This document shows positions 43,851 through 52,832 of a stretch of 64,000 nucleotides of DNA, piece after piece. Source of the stretch: Nocardia colli. GTDB lineage: Bacteria; Actinomycetota; Actinomycetes; Mycobacteriales; Mycobacteriaceae. Both the position numbers and the translations under genes were made by a program. The stretch lies in contig NZ_VXLC01000021.1 in assembly GCF_008704205.1 (NCBI RefSeq), forward strand, positions 124,001 through 188,000, read 5' to 3'. The notes beneath the pieces were generated by a model. It was given only the letters and a program-made list of their open reading frames with translations, searched no databases and had not been told where the DNA came from. Within the stretch, counting starts at the first letter, position 1; every line of letters begins with the position of its first letter.

Positions 43851-44660
43851 TCAACGTCGATAAGGGCGGGCTCCTGTCCGGGCGGACGCACGGCCGCCGA
43901 CCGGCCGGGCGCGGTCGCTTCGGTCCGTGACCTTGTTACGGAGCGTGCCGATGCCGGAGATCTCGACTTCGACGGTGTCACCGGGGGCCATTGGCCCGAC
44001 GCCGGCGGGGCTGCCGGTGAGTAGAACGTCGCCGGGTAGGAGGGTGATCCAGCGGGTGACGTAAGACAGTAGGTCTCCTACGCCGAAGACCATGTCGGAA
44101 GTGGGGGCGGATTGGACGATTTCGCCGGCTACCCGCGTGGTGATGTGCAGAGCCGAGGGGTCGGGGATTTCAGTTTCGATCCAAGGGCCCAAGGGACAGA
44201 AGGTATCCGCGCTTTTGGCGCGGGCCCATTGGCCGTCGGCTCGCCAATCGTCGGCGGTTACGTCATTGGCGCAGGTGTAGCCGAGGATGAAATCTGATGC
44301 ACGGTCGGCGGATACGTTCTGGGCGGTGCGGCCGATGACAACGGCCAGTTCGCCTTCGTACTCCAGACGCTCGACCTCCGCAGGACGGAGAATCGAAGCA
44401 TCCATGCCGGTAATAGCGTTGGGAGACTTGAGGAACAGCGAGGGCTGTTGCGGCCAGGGCCTGCCTTTCTCGATGATCTGCCCGGCGTAGTTACTGCCCG
44501 CGCAGACGATCGTGCGCGGCTCGCACGGCGCGAGAAGCGTTACCTCCGAAAGCCTTCCCACCACCGCTCCGAGCTCTACGTCGAGCAGGTCGTGCACGAC
44601 GTCGCCGACCAACGCACCGCACCCGGTCCGTCCGTCGAGTGAATAGCGGACGATACGCAT
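43851..44660 (-). CDS. Fumarylacetoacetate hydrolase-family protein
   Basis: 269 residues, ATG with AGGAG 5 bases upstream. FAH signatures: CAGSNYAGQIIEKG, the metal-binding EYEGELAVVIGR, GYTCANDVTADDW and GDVLLTGSPAGVGPMAPGD. Members hydrolyse or isomerise 2-oxo/2-hydroxy dioates and decarboxylate oxaloacetate. It starts 7 bp after the FAD/Fe-S gene, so it belongs to the same hydroxyacid unit. The C-terminal 20 residues are Arg-rich and atypical. Confidence 0.88.
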   Translation of the reverse strand: MRIVRYSLDGRTGCGALVGDVVHDLLDVELGAVVGRLSEVTLLAPCEPRTIVCAGSNYAGQIIEKGRPWPQQPSLFLKSPNAITGMDASILRPAEVERLEYEGELAVVIGRTAQNVSADRASDFILGYTCANDVTADDWRADGQWARAKSADTFCPLGPWIETEIPDPSALHITTRVAGEIVQSAPTSDMVFGVGDLLSYVTRWITLLPGDVLLTGSPAGVGPMAPGDTVEVEISGIGTLRNKVTDRSDRARPVGGRASARTGARPYRR

Positions 44661-44667
44661 AACTCTC

Positions 44668-47607
44668 CTATTCGGGTCCGGCCAGCGCTTCGCGCACCAG
44701 CTCGACGGGATGCCACGCGGTACGGCCGGCGCCGTGGAAGATCTGCTGACGGCAGGACACACCGGTCGCGGCGACGATGGTGTCCTCCGGTTCCTCGGCG
44801 AGGGCCGGGAACAGCCGGTCACCGCCGACGGTCATCGACATGTCGTAGTGCTCGGATTCGAACCCGAACGAGCCGGCCATTCCACAGCATCCGGAGTCGA
44901 TCTCCATGACCTCCACGCCCGGAATCCGACGCAGCAGCGCCATGGTCGCCGCCGTGCCGACCTCGGCCTTTTGATGGCAATGACCATGGAACATGATGCG
45001 CCGGCCCGCGAGCGGGGAATCCGCGCGCAGCGTCAACCGTCCCGCGTCGATCGCTTCGACCAGCAGCTCCTCCACCTGCCTGACCCGCTCCGCGACCGCG
45101 CGCACCGGAGCCGAATCCGGCAGCAGCGCAACATGTTCGTCGCGCAACATGAACAGGCACGACGGTTCACAGCCGACGATCGGTGAGCCGGGTTCGGTGC
45201 CTTCGGACAGCGAACGGACCAGTGTCGAAGCTTTCTTCTTCGCGTCATCGAGCAGCCCCTTGGACATACTCGACCGACCACAGCACCCGCCACTCGCCAG
45301 CTCGACCCGCCACCCGGAGCGTTCCAGCAATTCGATTGCCGCAGCGCCGATGTGCGGCTCGGTGAAGGTGGTGAACGAGTCGGCGAGCCAGTTGACCGTG
45401 CCCAGCGGCGCCTGGACCGCCACGACATCTCTACGACGGAACCACCGAAGCAGATTGACTCGTTGAAACACCGGAAGCGGACGGGCAGCAGTGATGCCGA
45501 GCGTGCGGTCCATCATCCGACGCGCGAATCCGTTGCGCCCCGGCAGATTCGACAACGGCGCAGTCGCCGACCCGATTCGATTCAGCAGCCGAATCGATCC
45601 GAACGCCCTTGAACGCAAAGGTGTTCCGTGTATCTCATGATGATGCGAAAGCGTCTCGGCCTTGAGCGACGCCATATCCACACTCATCGGGCACTCGCTC
45701 TTACACGCCTTGCACATCAAGCACAGATCGAGAATCTCGTGCAACCGCTCACCACCGAGCGCGGCATGCGGATCCGGTTCGGACAACGCCTTCACCAGCG
45801 CGTTGGCCCGTCCGCGCGTGGCATGTTCCTCGTTCTTGGTGGCGATGTACGACGGGCACATCACCCCCGAAGTCGACTTGCGGCACAACCCGATGTTCAT
45901 GCACCGGTCCGCCGCACCCCGCATCCCGCCGACCACCTCGAACTTCAACGCGGTCGTCAAGGGTGGCGCGGGCGGCAACGAATCACGGTCGCGCAGATTG
46001 TCGGTCATCGGTGGCGCGTCGACGATCTTGCCCGGGTTCATGATGTTGTCGGGATCGAAGAGCCGCTTGACCTTTCGCATCGCCTCGTACAGCTCATCAC
46101 CGAAGATCTCCCGGTTGAACTCGCTGCGCGCGAGACCATCACCGTGTTCGCTGGAGTTCACCCCGCCGTACTCGGCGACGAGATCCTTGACCGCCTCGGC
46201 GACCGTACGCATCTTGATCACCTCGCTCGGCTCGGTCAGATCCACGAACGGGCGGATGTGCAGGCAGCCGACCGAGCAGTGCCCGTAGAACCCCGCCTCC
46301 AGTTCGTGTTCGTCGAGAATCTCCTTGAACCGCTTGGTGTATTCGGCCAGATGCGCCGGATCGACCGCGGTGTCCTCCACGAACGCGAGCGGCCGCCGGG
46401 TGCCCTCCCCCGCCGCCATCAGCAGGCCGAGGCTGGACTTGCGGACCTTGAGCAGCGCGGTCTGATCGGCGGAGGTGATGGCCCGCAGCGTGTGATAGCC
46501 GTGCCCGTTCTGCCGCCACAGCAGCTCGAGCCGGTCCAGGTCGGCGATCAGCCGCGCCTCGTCGTCCCCGCTGAACGAAACGAAAAGCAGCGCACCGGGA
46601 TCGCCGACGAGGATGTTGCCGAGCTCGGCGTACTCGATCTTCTGCCGGGACAACTCCAGGATCGTCCGGTCCATCAACTCGACCTGATGCGGTTCGCAAC
46701 TGAGCGCGTCCGCGGTCGCCGCGATGGCGCTCACGGTATCGGTGAAGTGCCCCACCGCGTATACCGTGCGGGCCGGCTTGGGCACGAGGTCGACCAGCGC
46801 GTGTGTGGCGACCACCAGCGTGCCCTCCGCGCCGACCACGAACTTCGCCAGATCGAACGGCTTGTCCGCGCCGAAACCCATCAGCCGGTCCAGCCGGTAG
46901 CCGCAGGCGCGCCGCCAGAACGTCGGCATCCCCGCCCTGATTGCCGCTTCCTCCGCGATGACCAACTCCGGAAGCGCTTGGTAGATGCGCCCTTCCAGCG
47001 TCTGTGCCGTCGCCCGCCGCTTTCGTTCGATCTCGTCGACGGGTTCGAGCCGGGCACGCGAACCGTCGGAGAGCACCACATCCAGCGCCCGCACGTGATC
47101 GATCGTCATGCCGTAGGTCCTGGAACCGCTTCCCGCGGAGTTGTTTCCGATCATCCCGCCGATGGTGGCCCGGTTGCTGGTCGAGGTGTCCGGCCCGAAC
47201 ATCAACCCGTGTGCGGCCGCGGCCTGATTGAGTTGGTCCTGCACCACGCCGACCTCCACCAGTGCGGTGCGGGCCTCGGGATCGATCTCCACGATTCGGT
47301 TCATGTACCGCGAAAGGTCCAGCACCAGGCCCGGACCAACGGTCTGTCCGGCCAGGCTTGTCCCGGCTCCGCGCGCCACGATCGGCACGCCGAGTTCACC
47401 GGCGGCCCGCACCGCGGCGGCGACATCGTCGGCATGCCGCGGAAACGCAACGCCCAGTGGAGTTATCGAGTACATGCTCGCGTCGCGGGCGAAGATATGC
47501 CGGCTGTAATCGTCGAAGGCGACCTCACCGTCCATCGTGGCGCGGAGCGCGTCTTCCAGACGTGCGGCGACGGTCGATAGATCGGGGTCGGTCGTGGATA
47601 GGTTCAT
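44668..47607 (-). CDS. FAD-linked oxidase/Fe-S fusion (glycolate/D-2-hydroxyacid dehydrogenase type)
   Basis: 979 residues; ATG 47607 with AAGGA upstream. N-terminal VAO-type FAD domain: PIVARGAGTSLAGQTVGPGL and GSGSRTYGM. FAD_oxidase C region: CSVGCLHIRPFVDL. C-terminal iron-sulfur part: GLCRKSTSGVMCPSY and LCLMCKACKSECPMSVDM as [4Fe-4S] ligands, then two CCG modules (SGGCCGRSSMSKG and DSGCCGMAGSFG). It fuses GlcD/GlpC-like parts in one chain, as in D-lactate, D-2-hydroxyglutarate or glycolate dehydrogenases. With gcl nearby, glycolate to glyoxylate is the favoured reaction. Membrane-peripheral, donating electrons to the quinone pool. Confidence 0.9.
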   Translation of the reverse strand: MNLSTTDPDLSTVAARLEDALRATMDGEVAFDDYSRHIFARDASMYSITPLGVAFPRHADDVAAAVRAAGELGVPIVARGAGTSLAGQTVGPGLVLDLSRYMNRIVEIDPEARTALVEVGVVQDQLNQAAAAHGLMFGPDTSTSNRATIGGMIGNNSAGSGSRTYGMTIDHVRALDVVLSDGSRARLEPVDEIERKRRATAQTLEGRIYQALPELVIAEEAAIRAGMPTFWRRACGYRLDRLMGFGADKPFDLAKFVVGAEGTLVVATHALVDLVPKPARTVYAVGHFTDTVSAIAATADALSCEPHQVELMDRTILELSRQKIEYAELGNILVGDPGALLFVSFSGDDEARLIADLDRLELLWRQNGHGYHTLRAITSADQTALLKVRKSSLGLLMAAGEGTRRPLAFVEDTAVDPAHLAEYTKRFKEILDEHELEAGFYGHCSVGCLHIRPFVDLTEPSEVIKMRTVAEAVKDLVAEYGGVNSSEHGDGLARSEFNREIFGDELYEAMRKVKRLFDPDNIMNPGKIVDAPPMTDNLRDRDSLPPAPPLTTALKFEVVGGMRGAADRCMNIGLCRKSTSGVMCPSYIATKNEEHATRGRANALVKALSEPDPHAALGGERLHEILDLCLMCKACKSECPMSVDMASLKAETLSHHHEIHGTPLRSRAFGSIRLLNRIGSATAPLSNLPGRNGFARRMMDRTLGITAARPLPVFQRVNLLRWFRRRDVVAVQAPLGTVNWLADSFTTFTEPHIGAAAIELLERSGWRVELASGGCCGRSSMSKGLLDDAKKKASTLVRSLSEGTEPGSPIVGCEPSCLFMLRDEHVALLPDSAPVRAVAERVRQVEELLVEAIDAGRLTLRADSPLAGRRIMFHGHCHQKAEVGTAATMALLRRIPGVEVMEIDSGCCGMAGSFGFESEHYDMSMTVGGDRLFPALAEEPEDTIVAATGVSCRQQIFHGAGRTAWHPVELVREALAGPE

Positions 47608-47682
47608 GAGAGTCCTTCTGATCCTTGGCAATTCCGACAGCCTGGGCGGCCGATCCGACCAGCGAATCGGCCGCCACAGCGG

Positions 47683-49068
47683 TTAGACGAGCGGAGCGGG
47701 ATCCGTGGCCGGGTTTGCTTCCGCCTGCACCGATTTCGAGATGACAATCGGTTTCCCCTCTGGCAGAGCAGGTTTCGGCGGTACCGCCTCCTGACTCGTG
47801 GCCTCGCGCAACTTCTTTCGCAAGGTCAGTACGAGCAACCCGGCGACACCGAAGATCCCGCCGAAGAACGCCTGCGTGAGCGCGTACCCGCCACCGCTGA
47901 GGTCACTGAGCCAGCCACCGATGTACGGCCCGAAGAAGCTGCCCAGATTGCCGACCCCGTTGATGAGCCCCAACCCCGCGCCGGCCGCGGCGACCGGAAC
48001 CAGCTTGGTGACCGTCGCCCAGAACGGCCCATACCAGGCGATCGACGCCGCCGTGCCCAGGATCATCGCCCCGAGCACCACCCACTTCTGTTCCGGCGAA
48101 ACAAGACTCGCGCCGCCGAGAATGATCGCCGCGGACCCGAGCACCAGCGCCATATGCGCGATATGCCCACCACGGCGGTCCACCGACCGTCCGACGAGAA
48201 TGATCGCGATACCCGCCGCGATCTGCGGCAGCATGGCGACGAGCCCCACCTTCAAATCGGTATGGAAGGCCTTCTTGAGCACGCTGGGCAGCCACAGCGT
48301 GAGCCCGAGCAAGCCCATCTGCGTACAGGTGTAGATCAGCGCGAAATGCCAGACGATCTTGCTCTTGAACGCGGCTTTGAACGTTCCGTGATGCTCGAGC
48401 GGCTCACCTTCCTCGAGCCGGGAACGCTCGATGTAGTCCCGCTCGGCCGCCGACAGCCAACCCGCCTTGGCCGGCGTATCGCGAACTACCGCCAGCCAGG
48501 CGATGAGCCCGACGACCAGCGGCGCACCGCCCTGAATGATGAACATCCAGCGCCAGTCGAAATAGGTCAGGATGATGCCGGAGAACGGCGCCGCGACGAT
48601 GGCCGCGATCGGCGTGTACAGCTTGAAGATCGCGTAGGCCCGGCCGCGTTCGGCGAACGGGAACCAGGAGCGGATGGTCGCCATCAGCGCCGGCTGCACA
48701 CCGCCCTCGGCGACCCCGAGCAGGAAACGCGCGATCAACAACTGACCGACGGAATTGGTGAGGCCTTGCGCCATCGCGGCCACGCTCCACAGCACCATCA
48801 GGATCGCGATCCACTGTCTGGCACTCCATCTTTCGGCCATATACCCGCCGGGAATCTGCAACAGCAGATAACCCCAGAAGAAAATGCCGCTCGCCAGACC
48901 CTGCTGAGCTTTGGTGAGTCCCATGTCGGTCTCGAGGTGCGGCAGCGCGAAACTGATGTTGGTTCGGTCGATATAACAGATGACGTAGATGAAGACGACG
49001 ACCGGCAGAATATAGGTCCACCGCTTCATTTCGGACAGGCGTCGGGCTGGGGAAGTTCGCTCGGACAA
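47683..49068 (-). CDS. MFS transporter, anion:cation symporter (ACS) family
   Basis: 461 residues. TTG 49068 has GAGGAGG 7 bases upstream; ATG 49029 is the alternative. Twelve hydrophobic segments; ACS features YVICYIDRTNISFALP near the N-terminus and LLGVAEGGVQPALMATIRSWFP with the Glu-Gly-Gly typical of sugar-acid and tartrate carriers. Likely imports a 2-hydroxy acid such as glycolate, tartrate or glycerate. Lies between the aminotransferase and the FAD/Fe-S gene on the same strand. A GCCGACG-AAAAG-CGTCGGC hairpin (49090-49108) is in its leader. Confidence 0.9.
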   Translation of the reverse strand: MSERTSPARRLSEMKRWTYILPVVVFIYVICYIDRTNISFALPHLETDMGLTKAQQGLASGIFFWGYLLLQIPGGYMAERWSARQWIAILMVLWSVAAMAQGLTNSVGQLLIARFLLGVAEGGVQPALMATIRSWFPFAERGRAYAIFKLYTPIAAIVAAPFSGIILTYFDWRWMFIIQGGAPLVVGLIAWLAVVRDTPAKAGWLSAAERDYIERSRLEEGEPLEHHGTFKAAFKSKIVWHFALIYTCTQMGLLGLTLWLPSVLKKAFHTDLKVGLVAMLPQIAAGIAIILVGRSVDRRGGHIAHMALVLGSAAIILGGASLVSPEQKWVVLGAMILGTAASIAWYGPFWATVTKLVPVAAAGAGLGLINGVGNLGSFFGPYIGGWLSDLSGGGYALTQAFFGGIFGVAGLLVLTLRKKLREATSQEAVPPKPALPEGKPIVISKSVQAEANPATDPAPLV

Positions 49069-49089
49069 CGACCTACCTCCTCGTAGGTG

Positions 49090-49108
49090 GCCGACGAAAA
49101 GCGTCGGC
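49090..49108 (-). promoter_or_regulatory. Short hairpin in leader of the MFS gene
   Basis: Perfect 7-bp stem GCCGACG/CGTCGGC with loop AAAAG, 22 bp upstream of the TTG start. The rest of the 260-bp gap to the aminotransferase gene holds two copies of GGCGGAGCATCG (49130 and 49156) and nothing else I recognise. Confidence 0.4.
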
Positions 49109-49328
49109 GTATTGCGGATCCCGGCTCGTGGCGGAGCATCGGGAGAGTCACTCGGGGCGGAGCATCGAGGGGTCGAGATCAGGAGGCCGGTATCGCGGTG
49201 AGGCGCCGATCTGGCGGATCTGTCTTTGCGGCCCAACGCCGTTGCACGGCGGGGGCTTACGACTTGCCCAGCGGGGAGCGAGAGAATTCAGTTGGAATGG
49301 GCTGTATCCGGCTGCACCGGAGGGTATT

Positions 49329-50495
49329 TCACTCGGCGCGTAACACCGACAGTGCGGCTTGCAAGCCGTTGGGGTCGACGTTCACGCCGGCCAGTTCGAG
49401 ACCCATCTGCACGCCGGAGAGGGTGCCGGCGAGGGTCAGGTCGTTCAGGTCGCCGAGATGTCCGATCCGGAACACCCGCCCGGACAGCTTGCCGAGACCG
49501 GTGCCGAGCGACATGTCGAAGCGGTCCAAGATGATTCGGCGCACCTTGTCCGCGTCGTGCTCCGCGCCGAGCAGCACGGCGGTCAGCGAGCTGGAGTACT
49601 CCCGCTCGTTGACGCACAGCACCTCGAGGCCCCAGCCGCGGACGGCCGCCCTGGTGGCGGCGGCGTGCCGGCTGTGCCGGGCGAAGACGTTGCGCAATCC
49701 CTCTTCTTCGAGGAGCTGCAACGCTTCGCGGAGGCCGTAGAGGAGGTTGGTGGCGGGGGTGTACGGGTAGAAACCGTGCTCGTTCGCGTCGAGGATCGGC
49801 GTCCAGTCCCAGTAGGACTTGGCCAGCCGCGCCGTCGGTGCGAGCGCGAGCGCCTTGTCGCTGATTGCGTTGAAGCCCAAGCCCGGTGGGAGCATGAGAC
49901 CCTTCTGCGAGCAGCCGACGGTGACGTCGACGCCCCAGTCGTCGTGCCGGTAGTCGATCGAACCCAGCGACGAGATCGTGTCGACCAGCAGCAGCGCGGG
50001 ATGATCGGCCTCGTCGATGGCGGCCCGGATCTCCGGGATGCGGCTGGTGACGCCGGTCGAGGTCTCGTTGTGCACGACCATGACCGCCGCGATGCCGTGG
50101 CCCTTGTCGGCGGCGAGCCGCTCGGCGACGACCGCGGCGTCGACGCCCCGGCGCCAATCCCCGGGCACGAAATCGACGACCAGACCGAGGCGTTGCGCCA
50201 TGTCGCGCCACAAGCTGGCGAAGTGACCGGTTTCGAAGGCGAGCACGCGATCGCCGGGCGAGAGCGTGTTGACCAGCGCCGCCTCCCACGCGCCGGTGCC
50301 GGACGAGGGGTAGATGACGACCGGGCCGCCGGTGCCGAACACCGGTTTCACCCGCTCGCGCAGGTCCAAGGCGAGTTCGGCGAAGTCGGGTCCGCGGTGG
50401 TCGATGGTCGGTTGCGCGATGGCACGCAGCACCCGGTCCGGGACGTTGGTCGGGCCGGGGATTTGCAGGAAATGCCGTCCACTGTGAGCGGTCAT
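49329..50495 (-). CDS. Serine/alanine-glyoxylate-type aminotransferase (class V)
   Basis: 388 residues. PLP fold type I, class V: IPGPTNVPDRVLRAI, VIYPSSGTGAWEAALVNTL, HNETSTGVTSRIPEI, LLVDTISSLGSIDYRHDDW and the PLP-Lys in GCSQKGLMLPPG. Members transaminate glyoxylate with Ser, Ala or ureidoglycine. This ties the transporter/oxidoreductase group to glyoxylate. Divergent from an IclR gene across a palindromic region. PucG-like (purine) activity is an alternative, but no other ureide genes are present. Confidence 0.9.
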   Translation of the reverse strand: MTAHSGRHFLQIPGPTNVPDRVLRAIAQPTIDHRGPDFAELALDLRERVKPVFGTGGPVVIYPSSGTGAWEAALVNTLSPGDRVLAFETGHFASLWRDMAQRLGLVVDFVPGDWRRGVDAAVVAERLAADKGHGIAAVMVVHNETSTGVTSRIPEIRAAIDEADHPALLLVDTISSLGSIDYRHDDWGVDVTVGCSQKGLMLPPGLGFNAISDKALALAPTARLAKSYWDWTPILDANEHGFYPYTPATNLLYGLREALQLLEEEGLRNVFARHSRHAAATRAAVRGWGLEVLCVNEREYSSSLTAVLLGAEHDADKVRRIILDRFDMSLGTGLGKLSGRVFRIGHLGDLNDLTLAGTLSGVQMGLELAGVNVDPNGLQAALSVLRAE

Positions 50496-50512
50496 TACAT
50501 CGGTTCCATTCC

Positions 50513-50537
50513 GTGCCGTGATATGGCACACTGTGCC
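50513..50537. promoter_or_regulatory. Palindromic operator between aminotransferase and IclR genes
   Basis: Nested inverted repeats: GTGCC-N7-GGCAC (50513-50529) and GGCACA-C-TGTGCC (50525-50537). Located between divergent starts, so it probably binds the IclR protein and controls both sides. Confidence 0.6.
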
Positions 50538-50586
50538 GTGAAAAGGTGCAGCAAGGGTAGGGATGTGTGATGAAGGAGTCAATACC

Positions 50587-51324
50587 TTGCGAAACGTTCT
50601 GAATACGCTCCGCGTGCTGGAGGAGGTCGCGGCGCGACAGCCGATCGGCGTCGGTGAGCTGGCGCGGGTGCTGGAGATGCCGAAGAGTTCGGTGCAGCGC
50701 GCGTTGCTGACGCTGGATGAGGCCGGATGGATTCGGCCTGCGTCCGGCGAGGTGACGCGATGGGCGCTGACCACGAAGGCGCTGGCGGTCGGCAGTCGCG
50801 CCGGCGGGGATCTCGGGCTGCGCGGAGTCGCCCTGCCGATCATGGAGAACCTGCGGCGGCAGACCGAAGAAACCATCCACCTGACCGTGCCCGAAGACAG
50901 CAAAATGGTGCTGATCGAGCGCTTGGAGACCGACAAACCGGTGCGCACCAACATGGCGCTCGGCCACTCGCTCCCCATGCATGCCTCCGCCAACGGGAAA
51001 GCGGTTCTCGCGCACAGCAATCCGGAGTTCGTCCGCCAACTCCTCGTCGCCGAATTACCGCGCTACACCGACACGACCGTCACCGACCCGGACGACTTAC
51101 GTGCCGAACTGGCCGTGATCCGGGAAACGGGCTACGCGGTCAACCGCGGCGAATGGCGCTCCGACGTTGGAGCAGTCGCCGCAGTAGTACTGGGCGAAAA
51201 CGGCACCCCAGTCGCCAGCCTCAGCGTAAACGTCCCCTTCAGCCGCCTAACCGAAGAAACCGAACCCATATTCGGCGCAGCAGTAAACGCAGCCGCAACC
51301 ACCCTCACCGCCCGCCTCGGCTAA
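50587..51324 (+). CDS. IclR-family transcriptional regulator
   Basis: 245 residues from TTG 50587 (AAGGAG 8 bases upstream); an ATG at 50563 would add eight residues. N-terminal winged HTH (LNTLRVLEEVAARQ, GVGELARVLEMPKSSVQRAL) and IclR effector domain (ETIHLTVPEDSKMVLIERLE, SLPMHASANGKAVLAH, YAVNRGEWRSDVGAVAA). Divergent from the aminotransferase gene; probably senses glyoxylate, glycolate or a related acid and controls the leftward unit. Confidence 0.9.
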   Translation: MRNVLNTLRVLEEVAARQPIGVGELARVLEMPKSSVQRALLTLDEAGWIRPASGEVTRWALTTKALAVGSRAGGDLGLRGVALPIMENLRRQTEETIHLTVPEDSKMVLIERLETDKPVRTNMALGHSLPMHASANGKAVLAHSNPEFVRQLLVAELPRYTDTTVTDPDDLRAELAVIRETGYAVNRGEWRSDVGAVAAVVLGENGTPVASLSVNVPFSRLTEETEPIFGAAVNAAATTLTARLG

Positions 51325-51658
51325 CCAGCCTCGAACCCTTACCCACCACACCCGCACGCCTTCTGACACACGCACGCGTGTCAGGGCGGCGATTCGCTGT
51401 GCGGGACATCAGAACTGGTGCGGCTGTTGCTGGGGGCATCAGCCGGCGGGCGGGGTGATCGGCCAAGTTGTGGTCGACGGCGTGCACGCCAATGATTCGT
51501 TCCAGCGGTGACTCCACGATCGCTTCTCACCGAACGGGACCACACTGCGGTCGCTAGCGCGTGGATGCTCCGCCAGGTCCCGTTCCAGACACCTCCGTGT
51601 GTCGAGCGGGACAGAACCGGAGACGTATCAGCGCCCGAGAGGCGGACGGGGTTGGCGC
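51325..51658. other. Non-coding gap between IclR and glycerate kinase genes
   Basis: 334 bp between convergent genes. Only a possible terminator hairpin is seen: CTGACACACG-CA-CGCGTGTCAG (51363-51384, one mismatch). Open frames here have no recognisable protein character. Confidence 0.5.
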
Positions 51659-52825
51659 TCAGTGAGTTGCGTGGTTCAGCGCTGGGTGTGGGGCGGTAGT
51701 TGTTTGGGTTAGGTGGTGCTTGGCGATGTGGGTGCCTAGGTGTTTCAGTAGTTCCTCACCCTCGGTGAAACAGCGGTTGATGTCAGGCTCGATTGCTAGT
51801 AGTGAATAGGCGGCTTTGAAGCCGGCGGACTGTAATCGGGTTTCGGGCAGTGTGTTTCGGCCACAGACTGCTATCACTGGGATGCCTGCTGTCAGGGCGG
51901 CGGTGGCCACGCCGGCGGGGGTTTTGCCGTGCAGGGTTTGTTCGTCGAGGGTGCCTTCGCCGGTTATGACCAGGTCTGTGTCAGTGAGGTGGTTGGCGAA
52001 GTCGGCTAAGTTCAGGATCAATTCGATGCCGGGGGCCAATGTGGCGTCGAGTATTGCTACGGCGGCGAAGCCGACTCCTCCGGCGGCGCCGGCTCCGGGG
52101 GTCTCTCGGTGGTCGGTGCCGGTGGTTGCGGTGACGACGTCGGCCCAATGGGCTAAAGCACCGTCGAGTGCGGCTATCTGGGTGTCATCCGCGCCCTTCT
52201 GAGGGCCATAAACGGTTGCCGCACCGCGTGGTCCGGTGAGGGGGTTATCTACGTCGCAGGCGATGGTGATCTCGACGTCGGCCATTCGGTTGCGTAGGGC
52301 CGTCAGGTCGATTGTCGCTATTTCTGCCAAAGCCGCACCGCCGTCGCCGATTTCGCTGCCGTCGGCGTCGAGTAGGCGGGCGCCGAGGGCGCGCGCCAGT
52401 CCTGCGCCGCCGTCGGTACCTGCGCTGCCGCCGATGCCGAGCACCACTCGGCGGCAGCCCGCGTCGATGGCTGCGGCGATGACCTCGCCGGTTCCACGGC
52501 TGGTTGCCGACATCGGGGCGAATGTGCCGCCGGGTAGGCGGAGCAGGCCGGATACGTCCGCCAGTTCTACGACGGCGAGGTTGTCGCGACGTGCGTAGGT
52601 GGTGTCGACCGGTTCTCCGGTCGGGCCAGTGGCGGTCACCGGAATCGCCTCGAAACCGGCTGCCAGGGCGGCGGCGACGGTGCCGTCGCCGCCGTCCGCG
52701 ACAGGTACGACGGTCACCGACGCATGCGGCAGGACCTGTCGGATACCTGCCGCGACGGCCGCGCCGACCTGGGCGGCGGTCATCGAACCCTTGAACTTGT
52801 CGGGTGCGATGAGGACTCTGGTCAT
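51659..52825 (-). CDS. Glycerate kinase (class II, GlxK/GarK type)
   Basis: 388 residues, ATG with GAGGAC upstream. VLIAPDKFKGSMTAAQVGAA, PVADGGDGTVAA, GIGGSAGTDGGAGLARALGA, GPQKGADDTQI and GEGTLDEQTLHGKTPAGVA are hallmark segments of glycerate 2-kinases. Phosphorylates D-glycerate for entry into glycolysis. Last gene of the hyi-glxR-gcl unit, 7 bp behind gcl. The C-terminal HPALNHATH tail is an extension. Confidence 0.93.
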   Translation of the reverse strand: MTRVLIAPDKFKGSMTAAQVGAAVAAGIRQVLPHASVTVVPVADGGDGTVAAALAAGFEAIPVTATGPTGEPVDTTYARRDNLAVVELADVSGLLRLPGGTFAPMSATSRGTGEVIAAAIDAGCRRVVLGIGGSAGTDGGAGLARALGARLLDADGSEIGDGGAALAEIATIDLTALRNRMADVEITIACDVDNPLTGPRGAATVYGPQKGADDTQIAALDGALAHWADVVTATTGTDHRETPGAGAAGGVGFAAVAILDATLAPGIELILNLADFANHLTDTDLVITGEGTLDEQTLHGKTPAGVATAALTAGIPVIAVCGRNTLPETRLQSAGFKAAYSLLAIEPDINRCFTEGEELLKHLGTHIAKHHLTQTTTAPHPALNHATH

Positions 52826-52832
52826 TGCGTCC

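Noticed and set aside
49130..49167. GGCGGAGCATCG direct repeat as an operator
   Set aside because: Two 12-bp copies 26 bp apart with no symmetry; could be chance in GC-rich DNA.
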